Source: Macrocybe gigantea
Lineage: Eukaryota; Basidiomycota; Agaricomycetes; Agaricales; Callistosporiaceae
Assembly: GCA_011319805.1 (NCBI GenBank)
Contig: SJRY01000043.1
Span: forward strand, 1-34,429
DNA: 34,429 bases
Direction of reading: 5' to 3'
A model generated the notes under the pieces. The model saw only the letters and a program-made list of their open reading frames with translations. It was not told where the DNA came from and did not search any database. The position numbers and the translations under genes are program-made. Positions 11,135 through 22,113 of this stretch are shown here, piece by piece; the first letter of the stretch is position 1; each line of letters starts with the position of its first letter.

Positions 11135-12452
11135 TCACATGATGACACAACCTCCACCGCCGGACGAGCCTTTAGCACGTGTGCTGAGCGATACACGGGC
11201 GGCTTCGTAGAAGACCTCCGTCACGCCGCGATTATGCTTCGAGCTGCATTCTGGATGGTGATTCAAAAGACATCAGCAAGAGACTTCACGTCAACGGATA
11301 CGAGACACACCGAGGTACCGGCTGGCGCGTATCCTCCGTGCGACGGCCAGCCCCTCTTCATACTGCACCGGATGCGTTCCATATCGAAGCAGCCGATCTT
11401 TGACTGCTCGATCGTCCCGCAGATCGCATTTCAGAGCTAAAACGAGTAAGTTCCGATGGCGGATGTCGTAACGGAAGCAAAAAAAACGGACCAACTAGGA
11501 CAAGCTGGTCCAAACATGAGCATTCTTGGAATGGAACGAGCCGAGGTCAGACGTAGTTCCATACCTTGACGCCTGGGCAGTACTCCACGATTTCTTCTAG
11601 CCACTGAAATATGGGAATGAGCTTCTCTTATCCCGATGCGATATCAAGAACTGAAGGTCTTTACTTTCGACTCCACGTTCTCCAATGATGTTGGATTGTC
11701 GACCTCGGGATGCATCAGCGTCAGCGTGATCGAAGGAGAGAAAGAAAAAAAGAGTGGCACATGCGCACCGAAAAACAAACCATAACCACATGCGTCTCGG
11801 CGTAAGATAGCGAGCGTAGCCTATCAAACTCTTCCTGGCCTGTGATGACGCCGAAGCACAAGCCGAGAGGCTGCTAAGCAGGGATCGAGAAGACTGAAGC
11901 GGTATGACGAACCAGCGGTGTCCCATAAGCTCAGCTCCACTGATTGTTCGTCAACGTAAAGTTCGTGAACGTAATTCTCAAATACTGTAGGTTCGCTTTG
12001 ATGTGGACGAATCAGATTCCCTGAAATTGGTAGGTCGCCCATCCGCGAACACCTCGGACAGCGGGACTGGGATGGACGGCTAAACCGGTAGACATACTAA
12101 ATCTGCGTGAAGAAACCCCGAGCGAATACGTTTAATAGCGACGTCTTGCCTAGGACGTTTGGAGATCGTTGAGTGCCTGCGGCGCTAAAATGCGAGAACA
12201 GAGGTAAATGGCATCGTACCGCATGCGCCGTCGCCGCAAACAACGACCTGTTGATATGAACCATCGCAGAGTTCGGGTGGTTGGATAAGCCGCTCAGAGT
12301 GACACCATGGGAAGAACGGACCTTTCGCTGTACCTGTGGAATAGAGATGAGCTTGCATACGTACATCGGAGGGCTGTAGACATAAAGAACGATACCGGTC
12401 TGTTGCGGCCAAAGGCAGCAGTGCTGGAGGAAGGACCGCACATTATAGGCAT
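11135..12452 (-). CDS. rho3: Rho-family small GTPase, Rho3 type
   Basis: Rho3 directs polarised exocytosis and actin organisation at growing tips. Eleven exons: 12452-12396, 12333-12322, 12247-12220, 12149-12098, 11995-11913, 11839-11769, 11703-11665, 11603-11565, 11504-11492, 11436-11311, 11250-11135. They sum to exactly 212 codons (211 residues) with no correction. Motifs: P-loop GDGACGKTS, switch I YEPTVFENYV, switch II DTAGQEEFDRLRSLSY, NKxD-equivalent ALKCDLRDD, SAK-equivalent CSSK, and C-terminal CVIM, a CAAX prenylation box. The segment SLENVESKW and the start MPIMCG, with Cys5, match the Rho3 subgroup: yeast Rho3 also has Cys at position 5, which is reported to be palmitoylated. This argues for the ATG at 12452 rather than 12443. 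Exons 2 and 9 are only 12 and 13 bases long. It lies 138 bases downstream of the Aurora stop codon position on the map, tandem with it. Confidence 0.93.
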
Positions 12453-12590
12453 GCACAGGATTTTGTGGAGGAACGAGGGGTCAGTGGACAAAGCCAATAT
12501 ACTGGCCACTAAACATCCATTCACGTGATCGATGTGAGATTAGAGTACAATTGCTACTTAACAGTATTTTAGTACAGTTGATCCGGTGAA

Positions 12591-13964
12591 TTAAATTACC
12601 CCCATCGAATCTTTCGGTCGATATTTCACTATCCAAGGATGTCTGCGCACTTCCGACAAAGGCAACCTTCGCTCAGGTTCATATTGCAACAGCTATGAAA
12701 TCGTCCCATTAATCTCTGTACTACGTCAACGATCCATGATCTCACCTTGGATATGAGGTCTCTGACGTCGGCCGACATCGTCGCCGGGAACTTCAAGTCG
12801 ACCCTTGCTATACGTTTGTATGTATCTATAAATAAAAAATCAGCGAGGGGTGTGTCAAGGGCAGACAAAGACGCACTGTTCACGCTTTTCCGATCTTCAA
12901 AAGGCGGATTGCCGATTAAAAATTCGTACGTGAGGACGCCTAACGCCCAATAATCCACCTTTTCGCCGTGTTCCTTCCCTTCTACCATTTCGGGCGGCAG
13001 ATAATCCAATGTTCCGCAGAGCGTCGTTCGCCTATTGCCGGGAGCATGAACGCTCCACCCGAAATCACCGATCTTCAGCTCTCCATTGATGCCCAACAAT
13101 AGATTCTCCGGCTTGATGTCGCGGTGGATGACATGTTTTGAGTGGAGGTATATCAGCGCATCCGCCATCTGGTCTATGTAACGAGCGCTCCGCCTTTCAG
13201 AGAAACATCCATGCTTCGTGAGTTGCTTGTAGAGCTCTCCCTTTCCCGCAAATTCGAGCATCAAAAAGATCCGTTTGGCATCGTGGAAATAGCCATACAG
13301 CCGCAGCACGTTAGGATGCCTCAAGTTCTGCTGGATCTCGATCTCTCGCCGAATTTGTTTCTCGACTCTGGATTCGACGATCTCAGACTTGTAGAGCGTC
13401 TTGAGGGCCAGAATATATTTCGGCTCCGTTTTAGTGCGGACCATGTAGACTCGACCAAATTTGCCTTTGCCTAGCGGCCGGCCCATGTCAAAGTCGGTTA
13501 AATGCCATTCACGAGTTGGATATTTCCTAGCAGCGATTCAAATCAGAGCTACAAGAGAAAGAAACCTAGGGTAAAACGCACTTTGAAGTACTAGAGCTCA
13601 AAGCTAGCTCTTCTGCCGCTTCACCGGTGAGTACTTTTCCCCTCTTTTCGTCGTCCAACTCAAGGCCCCCGTCATACCTGCCTATGTCAATCGGAGGCTG
13701 CACGGCACGAGGCTTTCCTAGCTGTGGCTGCGAGATCTGGTGCCGCAACGTGGATGGATGCGTAGGCTGGTTAAGCACATTCTGCTTCGAGCTCAGATTG
13801 GGCGCTGCGTGTTTGCTTAGCAGTTTCGCGGTGATATTTGAACTGCTTTTCGTGTGATGAAGGACGCGCACGGTCGAGCTGGCAGACATGGATTTCTGAT
13901 GCTGCTTCTGCCCCGAGATGCTAAGACTGGCTAACTGTTGGGATACAGAGCTGACGGATGCCAT
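12591..13964 (-). CDS. Aurora-type serine/threonine protein kinase (Ipl1/Ark1)
   Basis: Aurora kinases phosphorylate kinetochore and chromosome-passenger targets to correct spindle attachment. Four exons: 13964-13582, 13526-12877, 12825-12746, 12692-12591, together 405 codons (404 residues) without correction. Residues 1-130 are a Ser/Gln-rich, basic, probably disordered extension. The kinase domain starts near 135 ([18 protein letters not shown]). Visible catalytic features: P-loop GKGKFG 147-152, ATP-binding Lys170 in ALK, helix-C Glu about 189, HRDIKPEN with Asp264, DFGWSVHAP from 282, and the Aurora activation segment [16 protein letters not shown] with Thr296 as the expected autophosphorylation site. 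The 51-base intron 12876-12826 is open in frame but splicing restores the family spacing (FED...[10 protein letters not shown]), so I removed it. The GTG at 14048 opens the frame earlier, but ATG 13964 is the first ATG. Fungi usually have one Aurora, hence Ipl1/Ark1 role is inferred. Confidence 0.93.
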
Positions 13965-14585
13965 TGTGGACGAGGAGCTCGACAAACGTGCCAACGCTTG
14001 AACAAGACGCGCTTTGGATTGAACAGGCGTCACGTGCTCGTTCCACACCTGTGACCAATGATCACAGTAAAACCAAACTTCCTTCGCCGTTCTAGAGGGG
14101 ACATGCCAGTCAGCAAAAGTACTGTATCAGAGACTACGTGGCCTGCATATCTTGGAAAGCTGTAGATCGCCATGTTCCATGAGGATCAATGGGAAAGGAC
14201 CAATCTATCACAATGTGTCTTCGTTTCAAACAATAGCCTCGATCGACGTCTTCTCGTCTCCTCGGAAATAACTACGGCGAGTAAGCTTCCTGATTTAATA
14301 AGCCTATTGTTTTCTCTGCATAGCTGAAGAACAGGACTTGATGCTTTTTAGGATTGCTGACAGTCGTGTGAAATACAGCATAAAGACGTCCTTTGGATGG
14401 GGATACACAGACTTTCTCGTATAGCCCATAAGCTGATGGCCGCATCTTTGCTCTTCGCCGATATCTGTGTCGCCACAAAGTAGCTGCCTTCTCAGCACAT
14501 GGCACAGGCATAAAAATCCAAGAATGCTAACAGAGGCTGAGCATTGTTTCCCCTCCTTCCGTCTACCCTCGAATCCTCATTACAA
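13965..14585. promoter_or_regulatory. Divergent promoter region, Aurora kinase / F-box-like gene
   Basis: The 621 bases separate ATG 13964 (minus) from ATG 14586 (plus). They include a minus-strand open frame of 79 codons (14511-14272) with no family signal. No convincing TATA box or RNA gene was found. Confidence 0.45.
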
Positions 14586-15787
14586 ATGTCGTCTTCCTCT
14601 GCGCCATATTTCTCCAGACTTGCGCCTGAGCTGCTGGCGGCCATAGCCGGCTACATCGAAGAACGCTTCCTTGGAGAAGCTGCTCTCGCGATACGCAATC
14701 TCACTCCGTTCTGTGAGGAGCATCTCTTTACCGCGATCAGGTTGACTTTTCACGACTCTGAACGCAATGCGGAATTCGTGACGCTTGCCAAGGAAAAGCC
14801 CGTCATCCTGACCTACGTCAACGAACTCCGTATTCGCGATGAAGTAGACGTGGGCAGGAACACTACGATTTCTGACCTGCTTTGGATCCTCGATAAGGTC
14901 AAGTTGCGTGCCTTGGACGTTTTCGCCGACGAGGAGACGTCTTTTCAAGTTGAGGTTCTGCACAACACGTCTGGATCACTGCACACTCTGGCGCTGCGAT
15001 CCATGATCGATTTTCATCCATTCACTCTGATGCAATTCCCCAACGTCGAGCACCTCACCATATCGCACGTGGAAACCATGGAGGACCACATGCACGACAT
15101 AGTACTGACCCAGGACGAGAAGATCAAACTGCTATCTTTGAAGCTTGAACAACCCGCAGAAGAATGGACAATCCCTTTTTTCTACCTCCCGGCCTCGCCT
15201 TTCGACCTTTCAGAGCTTCGCCACCTCACGGTCATGAGCGAGTCAGTCTTGGACTTTGAACGCATCTCGTCGATGTGCGAACGTTCACTGCGCAGCTTGA
15301 CCATCGGTTATGGACATAACCGTGCGTGTAAATCATCTCAAATCCCACAACTCTGATCTGATGCATTTCCTCTGTTTGAATTTCTCGCACTTTTGCAGTC
15401 GCCGGCAATCTCGAAGACATCAGCCTCAACGGCCTAAAGTCCCTCACGGTTTTCGGCTTTCCATTCGCAGCATATTTAGGTGATCCAATAGCCGATCTTT
15501 TGCAAAGCATCGACATAAGCAGCCAAAATCGCTCCATGGACTTCACCATATTTATAGAGGGTGACCCGGATGTGGAACAGAACATTTCCAACCTCGTTAT
15601 GATCGACGAGGCTCTCAGCCGTTTCGCTGGCAATGTCCATGTGCAGTTTTTCAATGTGCCCCCTGAAGAAGAGGAGTTCATCCGCGATGAAGCACAAGAA
15701 ATGTTCCTCGCGTATCTCCCGCAAACCTCCCAGAGAAATACGACCAGTTTTGGCCTAAGCTACAAGGAATTGTGGGAACTCGTTTAA
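14586..15787 (+). CDS. F-box/LRR-like protein of Agaricomycete type
   Basis: Two exons, 14586-15321 and 15399-15787, give exactly 375 codons (374 residues). The N-terminus (about 8-50) reads RLAPELLAAIAGYIEE...LRNL-like, resembling the loose F-box helix (LPxELLxxI) common in large Agaricomycete families. The rest is an irregular Leu-rich pattern with repeats such as NVEHLTISHVE, LSELRHLTVMSES and SLRSLTIGYGH, and an acidic C-terminus (VPPEEEEF). If the F-box is real, the protein would recruit targets to an SCF ubiquitin ligase; that is inference. ATG 14586 is chosen because the upstream part of the frame opens only from a TTG. The intron has a clean donor (GTGCGTG) and acceptor (TTTTGCAG). 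It faces the Nudix gene tail-to-tail. Confidence 0.75.
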
Positions 15788-15960
15788 CTGGCCCAGAAAG
15801 AATCAGATCGCTGAGCGAAACCCCTGGAGGCTAACCTGGCGGACCTCGTTTTCTTGGTGTATCGTAGGCATATATTTTCCTCCAAAAATATACAACTTGC
15901 TACGTCTGTGAAACAATCAGGATAGCAAGTCAATGCCCATCATGTATATATATCTGTTGT

Positions 15961-16551
15961 TCAGTGTTGGAGAACGATGCCCAACGCTTCCTTTACGACC
16001 TCTCGATCGCTTGCAAACGTCAGCCTCTCTTCCACTTCACCTGCCGGGACAAAGACGGGCTGGAATTTTTCGAACCCAACTCTCGGCGGGACGCCTTCGT
16101 CTGTCTCGCCAGAATCGACGACCGTCCCGACAAACCAGAAAACGAGCTTCACGCCCATTTCGCCTTGCTCTCTGATGCTGACCGTGATCGGCTCGGCCAG
16201 CCCGTCCGCTACCGCCACGGCATCCTCGCTCTCGACGCCAGGAGCTGGCGCCCTCGTTTTCATGCGCTGCGGCCAGAACTGGCACTGGAACCCCGTCTCT
16301 TCGTACGTCTCGCGCAGCGCAGCGGCTTCGATCGTCTCCCCCCGCTCTTGGCGTCCTTTGGGGAGAACCCATTCGTCTGTCCCGATCATTCGCAGAATGC
16401 ATATCTCAAGACTTTGATGTTTGTCTGACGCAGAAGGGCTCGTTTGTGGAACGGGGCGAAAGAGGACACAGCCCGCTGGTATCACGAAATCGCCAGCCGG
16501 GAAGTGCTTTGACGGATATCTACGGCGTAGAGAAAGCGCAGATATGGCCAT
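15961..16551 (-). CDS. Nudix hydrolase, diphosphoinositol/dinucleotide polyphosphate phosphatase-like
   Basis: Single-exon gene of 197 codons (196 residues). The complete Nudix box lies at 66-88: G66, E72, R80, E81, E84, E85, G87, F88, fitting GX5EX7REUXEEXGU, so metal-dependent pyrophosphohydrolase activity is expected. The preceding WVLPKGRQERGE resembles the WxLPKGxxE of the DIPP/Aps1 group that acts on inositol pyrophosphates and diadenosine polyphosphates; substrate is therefore a guess. The N-terminus (MAISALSLRRRYPSKHFPAG) is basic but not a clear targeting signal. A GC-rich insertion between the Nudix box and the last beta-strands contains EDAVAVADGLAEP. A TATA-like sequence lies about 70 bases upstream of the ATG. 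The strongly coding plus-strand frames on top of it are shadows caused by its high GC content. Confidence 0.88.
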   Translation of the reverse strand: MAISALSLRRRYPSKHFPAGDFVIPAGCVLFRPVPQTSPSASDKHQSLEICILRMIGTDEWVLPKGRQERGETIEAAALRETYEETGFQCQFWPQRMKTRAPAPGVESEDAVAVADGLAEPITVSIREQGEMGVKLVFWFVGTVVDSGETDEGVPPRVGFEKFQPVFVPAGEVEERLTFASDREVVKEALGIVLQH

Positions 16552-16905
16552 TTGTCGCAGGGCCGTGCTAGTTGCAACTACGCCGACACAAAGATTAAGG
16601 CATCTAGGTAAGCATTTATATATATATTCAACATACTCTCTCTATTATGTTTACTGCAAAAACAGACTATATACAATAAAACACCGACAAAGTACGAACG
16701 AGACAAGACTGAAACATCATTAGGCCTCAAGGACGAAGAAATACAAGTTTTAAAAGTACAAAAGCAATATGAACCTGTCTTACAATAGCCGAGTCGCGGA
16801 AACATAGACATATATAAACCTGGAGATCTGTTACTGGCAGCTTCAGAGCAACAGCGTGGAACAACCGGATTTATGCGCACCGAGAGGAGCAAAGCACTTC
16901 AATCT
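16552..16905. other. Intergenic: Nudix promoter and TF-A 3' region
   Basis: The 354 bases are AT-richer than the flanking genes and hold the Nudix promoter and the 3' end of the upstream transcription-factor gene. A second TATATAAA-like stretch sits at about 16811-16819. No gene recognised. Confidence 0.45.
16615..16628 (-). promoter_or_regulatory. TATA-like element upstream of the Nudix gene
   Basis: On the minus strand the run TATATATATAAAT lies 64-77 bases before ATG 16551. Position and sequence fit a core promoter, but the tract could also be a simple AT repeat. Confidence 0.35.
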
Positions 16906-19900
16906 TCACATCGCCACACTGGCCGCAAAGTCTTGCCATGTGCTTTGCATAGTCCCCTCTGGTGAACCGGAGGATCTTCTATGTGCAGGAAGCATGGGGG
17001 CATCCAAAACCGGCGCGCCCGCCGCCGAGTACGCCGCTGACCCGTAACCATTCCCATGCAGGTCGTTCACGACTCCGTTGCCATAATCGTAGACAGGAAA
17101 ATATTGAGGGAACGAATTGGATACACCTGATGCCCCCATGCCACCATTGACATGCTGTGATTGTGATGAGTGCTGCGACTGCGGCATCTGATGGGCTGTC
17201 GGCGATGCATTGTGTTGCTGTTGCGAGTGCTGCGATTGGCGCTGTGGAGGAATGTATGGTGATGGCTCTGCGTGATAGGTTGTGGCACTCGTCGGTACGC
17301 TGGACATGCCGTACATCGAGACCGGCGAAATATCATCGGGATATATGCCGTGACTGGACTCCATTCCATTCATGGACCCTGTCTGCTCTGACTCGCTGAG
17401 CCGCCGTCAGGATCGTGGTGTTGCGGCTGGTGCGAGTTCGGCGCAAAGGTACCGAGATACTCCCAGACGCTAGGGTGCACCTGGCCCTGCATCGAAGGGG
17501 ATAACGGCAGTGGCACAACGGGGTTATGCGATGTGGGTGACCGGTCCATCAGGGTCGGAGAAGACGGCTCCATTTTCGCCACAAAACGGGTCTTGCCACC
17601 GAGGATCGATAGCTCATCGTTGTTGTCTGCGGGCGTCGGTGGCTCAGAAATCGACGGTCCGTACCGATTCAGGGGCGATCCCTTTCCCTTTCGGAACTCA
17701 TCGAGACTATAGTGGGCTTTCTCTTGTAGTCGCAGCATAATATCCTTCAAGGGAAAACAGGTTATACTGCAACTCTGGTAACCGGAAATACCGAAACTCA
17801 CTAAGACCTTGCTGGCGCGGAATCCCCGAGCCGCTTTGGAGAACAACTCGCAAGCGGAGTCGAGCTGGACGAGTGCTGACGGCGCCAAGCTCAGTGAAGG
17901 GCAGCGAGTAACAATCGAACCAAGAATTATCTAAGATAATATCGTTAAAACGGACGTGCCAAGATACGCGAGATATATTCCACTTACCGCACAAGAAAAC
18001 ATATGCGTCCACAGGAACCATATTCTTTCACTTTCCTCCTTCAGTTGTGTATGCAGATTACGCATGAGGGCAATGAGCGATCCTGCACTCCGGTATGCCG
18101 CAATAACGGACGTCCCATATGGACTTCCTAATGGATCTCTCGGGTGGTCGCTGATCGCCCGTGCGAAAAAACTCCGGTGCAGGTACAGCAAGTCTAAAGA
18201 GAGGGGGACAGTGCCGTGAATCAGGCTTATTCGCCCGATATGGTTAGCACACTTACTCATTTCCCTGATAGCGAGTACGATGTGCCGCTGCAAAGTTAGG
18301 CCTACAGTCTCGGGAAAGCCTCCTGGCCGGGGCTCCGAGCTCCCAAAGCCCGCCACTTGAAGGATAGGCGGCACAGGGAAGGATCGCATCTTTCGATCGA
18401 GTTGCAACACAGTGGCGTACGTCGGCATTTTACCTCCGAAAGCCTGGTCATGGAGTAGGTTCATGCATTCCGATGTGAAGCGATGCTTCCATGCGTGAAC
18501 TGGAGAACAGCATGATATGATCAGAATTCTGTACAGACGTCGATGATGCGGCGAAGCACGTACAAGCTTTTTCGTCAGAGTTATCACCGATGAACGGCAT
18601 CTTGGAGTCGACATGACTGAGGGCGAAGCTCGGCGGCCGACCAAATGTGAGGCATTGCCACGAATCATACGTGAATATCTCCCAGAATAGCTCTCTTCTT
18701 CGTTGCGTTTCCAAGGCATCGATCTTCCAGCGCCCACTGTCACGGTCTGCGTGGAGGTGAATGTGGCCGTAAGATAACGGGAAGGAATGAGGTGATAAAC
18801 ACTTACGCAGCCCAATCTAATGCACCAGTCGGCAGAAACGGCAATCGGTAAAAGAAAGTTGGGCGAGAATTAGAAATCGCGTACACTTTGTCCAATTTTA
18901 ACCGCGAGGCCCATCAATGCCCAGCGAGAGCCAGAGGCCGTCCCGTGCCGATCAGATAAGAAGAGGTAGAATGTCATGAGGTACTGTCAGCAGACACATT
19001 AGGAGGATAGATCAGTGATCTCAATGACATTTTGGACGCACCAAAGCTTGCACAGCATTGATGGTGGGGTCATCCAGGAAGGAATCCTGGAAAAGCGCCG
19101 ACTTGGCAAGTTGATGGTATTTCTCGGCTTCCAAATTATATGCAGGGAGAGAGGTATCCATCAACGAGCCGATTGCTAAGACCATGAAGAGTAATGATAG
19201 GCGATGTGCCACAAGAGGGTCAGCGGAGGGCGGTCCGGCGTTCAGATCGTAGAATTGCGAATAGACTTGGGAATCGAATGTCTCGATTGATATCGGATTG
19301 TACCTGGCAGTGGCTGCATAAGGTTACTTTGACACTGGGAGCAAGCCGACTTACATCCAAGCAGCGTGAGAGAAGTATAGTGAGCGCAGCTGATAGGCCT
19401 TCTCTGCGGGAGGGAGATACCAGCAAAGTCCAGAGATGCTAATACCATCTTCAGCAATTGAATGCGCCGTAGAGGATATGGGAAACGCGGAAGCCCTTCT
19501 CAAAACTTCCTTCGGAGGATGGTTTGCAGATTCTGGAGCAAGTCCTCCTGGTCGCTGTCATCAGCAGCCTCGTTCTGCAAAATATTCAGATCGTGATCTC
19601 AAGATTGGAATGAAAATTACGGTACCTGATAGAAATGCTACACATGCAATGCATCAGGTCAGGAACACATCGAGCCGAAAGTTATGCACCACGCACCCAT
19701 GAGCTAGCCGTTTGCCCGAAGAATTTTGTTCGGCCTGATATGCTGATGGAAAGCGAGCCGAAAGCATCCACAACGTCTGGGTTTTCGTCCTCTTTGATCC
19801 CGTGAACCACGCCATTTCTTGCTGGAGTGGCTTCGCGTTGCAGGGGTGCCTTGATTCTCAAGAGCTCCTCTGACAGCAGGGGATGTGGCTCAGTTGTGAG

Positions 19901-20410
19901 TTGAGAATGCGCAGCTCGCAGTCCATCTTCAAGCTGACGGACACGATTAGCAAGCTCATTTATTTTTTCGTGCAATTCCTGCGTCGATGCGAGGACGAAT
20001 CTAGAAAATAAAAATATGCAACTTGGTCAACAGGGTCTGTGCACTGTTAGGCCTACCTATTCCCTTGGCCAGTTGTGAGAGAGCCCTTGATAAAATTCGA
20101 TCAGCCATCAGCGGTGCTCGAATGCAGAGAAACGGAATCAAATTACGTCTGGACAGATGGCACCACAGCCTCGCTTGACGCAAGAGCCACAAGGTATGGC
20201 ACGGTCACAACGGAGCTTCAACCTGAGAGGAGCGAAAAATTCGAAATTGAGGAAAAGAAAATACGCCGGCGTCTCGTGATTAGTGCTTTGCACTGACCTT
20301 CGACATTCTGCACAGCTGAGGCGGGTTGCGCCCTTTCGTCTTTTCTTGGTGGGCCCTTCAAGGGCACTAACAATATCGTTTCGCTTCTCGAATGTCGGGG
20401 ACGTGGACAT
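16906..20410 (-). CDS. Zn2Cys6 transcription factor with fungal-specific regulatory domain (TF-A)
   Basis: Fourteen exons: 20410-20298, 20222-20147, 20085-20057, 20000-19697, 19637-19626, 19574-19355, 19303-19042, 18983-18885, 18816-18807, 18746-18564, 18499-18257, 18193-17988, 17930-17802, 17744-16906; about 908 residues. The binuclear zinc cluster uses C33, C36, C43, C49, C52 and C61 in CAECRRLKLRCDRAIPCGSC, preceded by a basic stretch (KKRRKG). A coiled-coil dimerisation helix follows (LHEKINELANRVRQLEDGL). The middle (about 230-600) is the fungal_trans homology region, with RDSGRWKID...TYDSWQCLTFGRPPS. The C-terminal 160 residues are rich in Ser, Gln and His, like an activation tail. Exons 5 and 9 are 12 and 10 bases. 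Two one-base deletions are needed: about 19542-19547 and 17394-17396; the latter moves a stop (17370) out of frame. With two bases the total is 909 codons. The target pathway is unknown. It is a paralogue of the gene at 32244. Confidence 0.88.
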
Positions 20411-21508
20411 TGAGGCGACGGGACGATGGTGATGATGGTGAGAGGACGAGAAGAAGATGGCAGCAGAGGACTGATTTCGCCTGCCCAATGTAAGCCGTGT
20501 TCCCGATTCGGCATTTGCTTCCTTTCAGGGCTGCCGGAGATGTCCGTTTCCCAATTGAGATGTGGCTGTGCGTTCACGATCCTTCCCTGCCCATGAGGCC
20601 CAAACTTTCGAATTCCTTTTCCGCCCTCAAGGCCGCCGTACTTGCTCCATTGTGCTCTAGTATGCTGCGAAGATTATGCATATTCTCCTTTCTCAGCTGT
20701 TCCGATTTCCCTAGGCATTTCGCATAGCGCTCAATAAGCAGTTGGCAACTGCATGTCAACGCGCGAAAAGAATGACAGGTTCGTTGAGAGCGTGGTTTCA
20801 TTGCCATACATAGCCTGGTTCGTCCAAGGCATCAACACGGGGCACTTCGGAGCAGGTGGCTCAACGTTCGAGGTCTGAATTGGCGTTTCCTGATTCTTTG
20901 TTGTGACATGGTTATCAAGGACCTCAAATAGTCCCGTTTTTTCAATTATAATTTTTCTCGAATAACACTTGTCGGCGATTGACAACTTCCGGCTAACAAT
21001 TCCCAAACTCTATTCGACCTCGGGCTCGACTGCCTCCCCTCCGTGTTGGGGGAGGAGACCCATTATCGGTGTCTTATGCGGACTCGGTATTTTGTTGCCG
21101 CAATATTTTGATTCCCTTTTAAAGATCCGATCGATTTTTCCGCACAATTTGAAACAGTTCTTGTTCTCGATCGAGATCACCCACTAGGCCCTTGGGCCTT
21201 GCCAACTGAACACGGAGGGTCGACGACTATCCTGTCTATCCTGTCATTCAGTTGTCGCTTTCCTGGCAAAAACAAGAACAACCATAAGAATAGATCGTTA
21301 TTTTTCATCTTCTGACACTTGTCGTCTTGGGTTCAGCTCGGTTTCCGCTGATCAGATTTCTATCGCTTATCGCAAAGCAGGAGAAGCTTGGACTCGTTTC
21401 AAGTGTGCACGCCCTTACGCTACCGTGATCTGAACCCAATCCGAACAACGGTTTGCATTTATTCACCGTGGACCAAGGATTCTTTCTCTGATCAGCAAAT
21501 CGCAATCA

Positions 21509-21702
21509 TGCCCGGACGGCTTCTAGCAGGGGGAGGCCATACGAAGAACAGGAACAAGAACAAGAACAAGAACAAGGGCAACACGGCTTCGAATTCCTTC
21601 TCCTTTGTATCGGGCCAACATCCGGAATCAATATGGAGCTCGAGAACACAGTTCGTCTCCGATGTGCCGGAGGCATTCCGTTATCAAGCTTTAGCCGTAT
21701 GA
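21509..21702 (+). CDS. Possible small hypothetical protein, Asn/Lys-rich
   Basis: From ATG 21509 an open frame runs about 64 codons (MPGRLLAGGGHTKNRNKNKN...). Four tandem AACAAG copies encode alternating Asn-Lys. No homologue is recognised, and no splice signals force it. It may simply be chance coding across a simple repeat. Listed only because the region is otherwise empty. Confidence 0.15.
21553..21576. repeat. Hexanucleotide tandem repeat (AACAAG)x4
   Basis: Four perfect AACAAG units sit head to tail, preceded by an imperfect unit (AACAGG). The period of six keeps any reading frame open across the tract. Confidence 0.9.
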
Positions 21703-22113
21703 ATCAAGATGACAAAGTGCGCAGACAACTTGTGCTTCGATGCTGACTCGGACAGCGCTGACAGCGAGCGCTGCAAGTTCGTATCTACACGCCATCCAAC
21801 TTGAGTGAGTTTGTAGAATTCAGCAGTCAGGATCGAAGAATGTTCGTGTATTAATCGGCGTAAATGGGATACACCAGTAATAGTGGCAGATGCATAAATC
21901 TTGCGCTACAGACTAAGATATTACGAAGTGTACATGTGGAGGTGCAGTAGGAAGATAGGAAATGAACGAAAAGAACATTAAAATTAAATAAATATGCTCT
22001 GCGTAGCCATCCGTGCCAGGGAATGCATCGGAAGAACGAAATGTGCGTAGGAGAATTGGTGAGAGATTTCATGGGTATACAACCAACCAAATCAGCGTCC
22101 CAAGGCCAGTCAT

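Larger units (their letters stand above)
20411..22113. other. Long intergenic stretch without a confident gene
   Basis: 1.7 kb between TF-A's start and the coiled-coil gene's stop. It must contain the TF-A promoter. Two weak coding candidates lie here: a Lys/Glu-rich minus-strand frame at 20807-20574 and a short plus-strand frame at 21509-21702, which carries the AACAAG repeat. Neither shows a known family. A smaller part near 21000-21150 is pyrimidine-rich. No tRNA, rRNA or transposon end was seen. Confidence 0.45.

Noticed and set aside
10600..11196. 198-codon minus-strand open frame
   Set aside because: It lies in the convergent 3' gap and overlaps the last rho3 exon in a different frame; composition is Ser/Leu/Arg-rich without a domain.
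14272..14511. 79-codon minus-strand frame between Aurora and the F-box gene
   Set aside because: No family signal, no splice support, and it sits in a divergent promoter.
15964..16428. Plus-strand open frames of 154 and 146 codons over the Nudix gene
   Set aside because: They mirror the GC-rich Nudix reading frame, which has a complete Nudix box.
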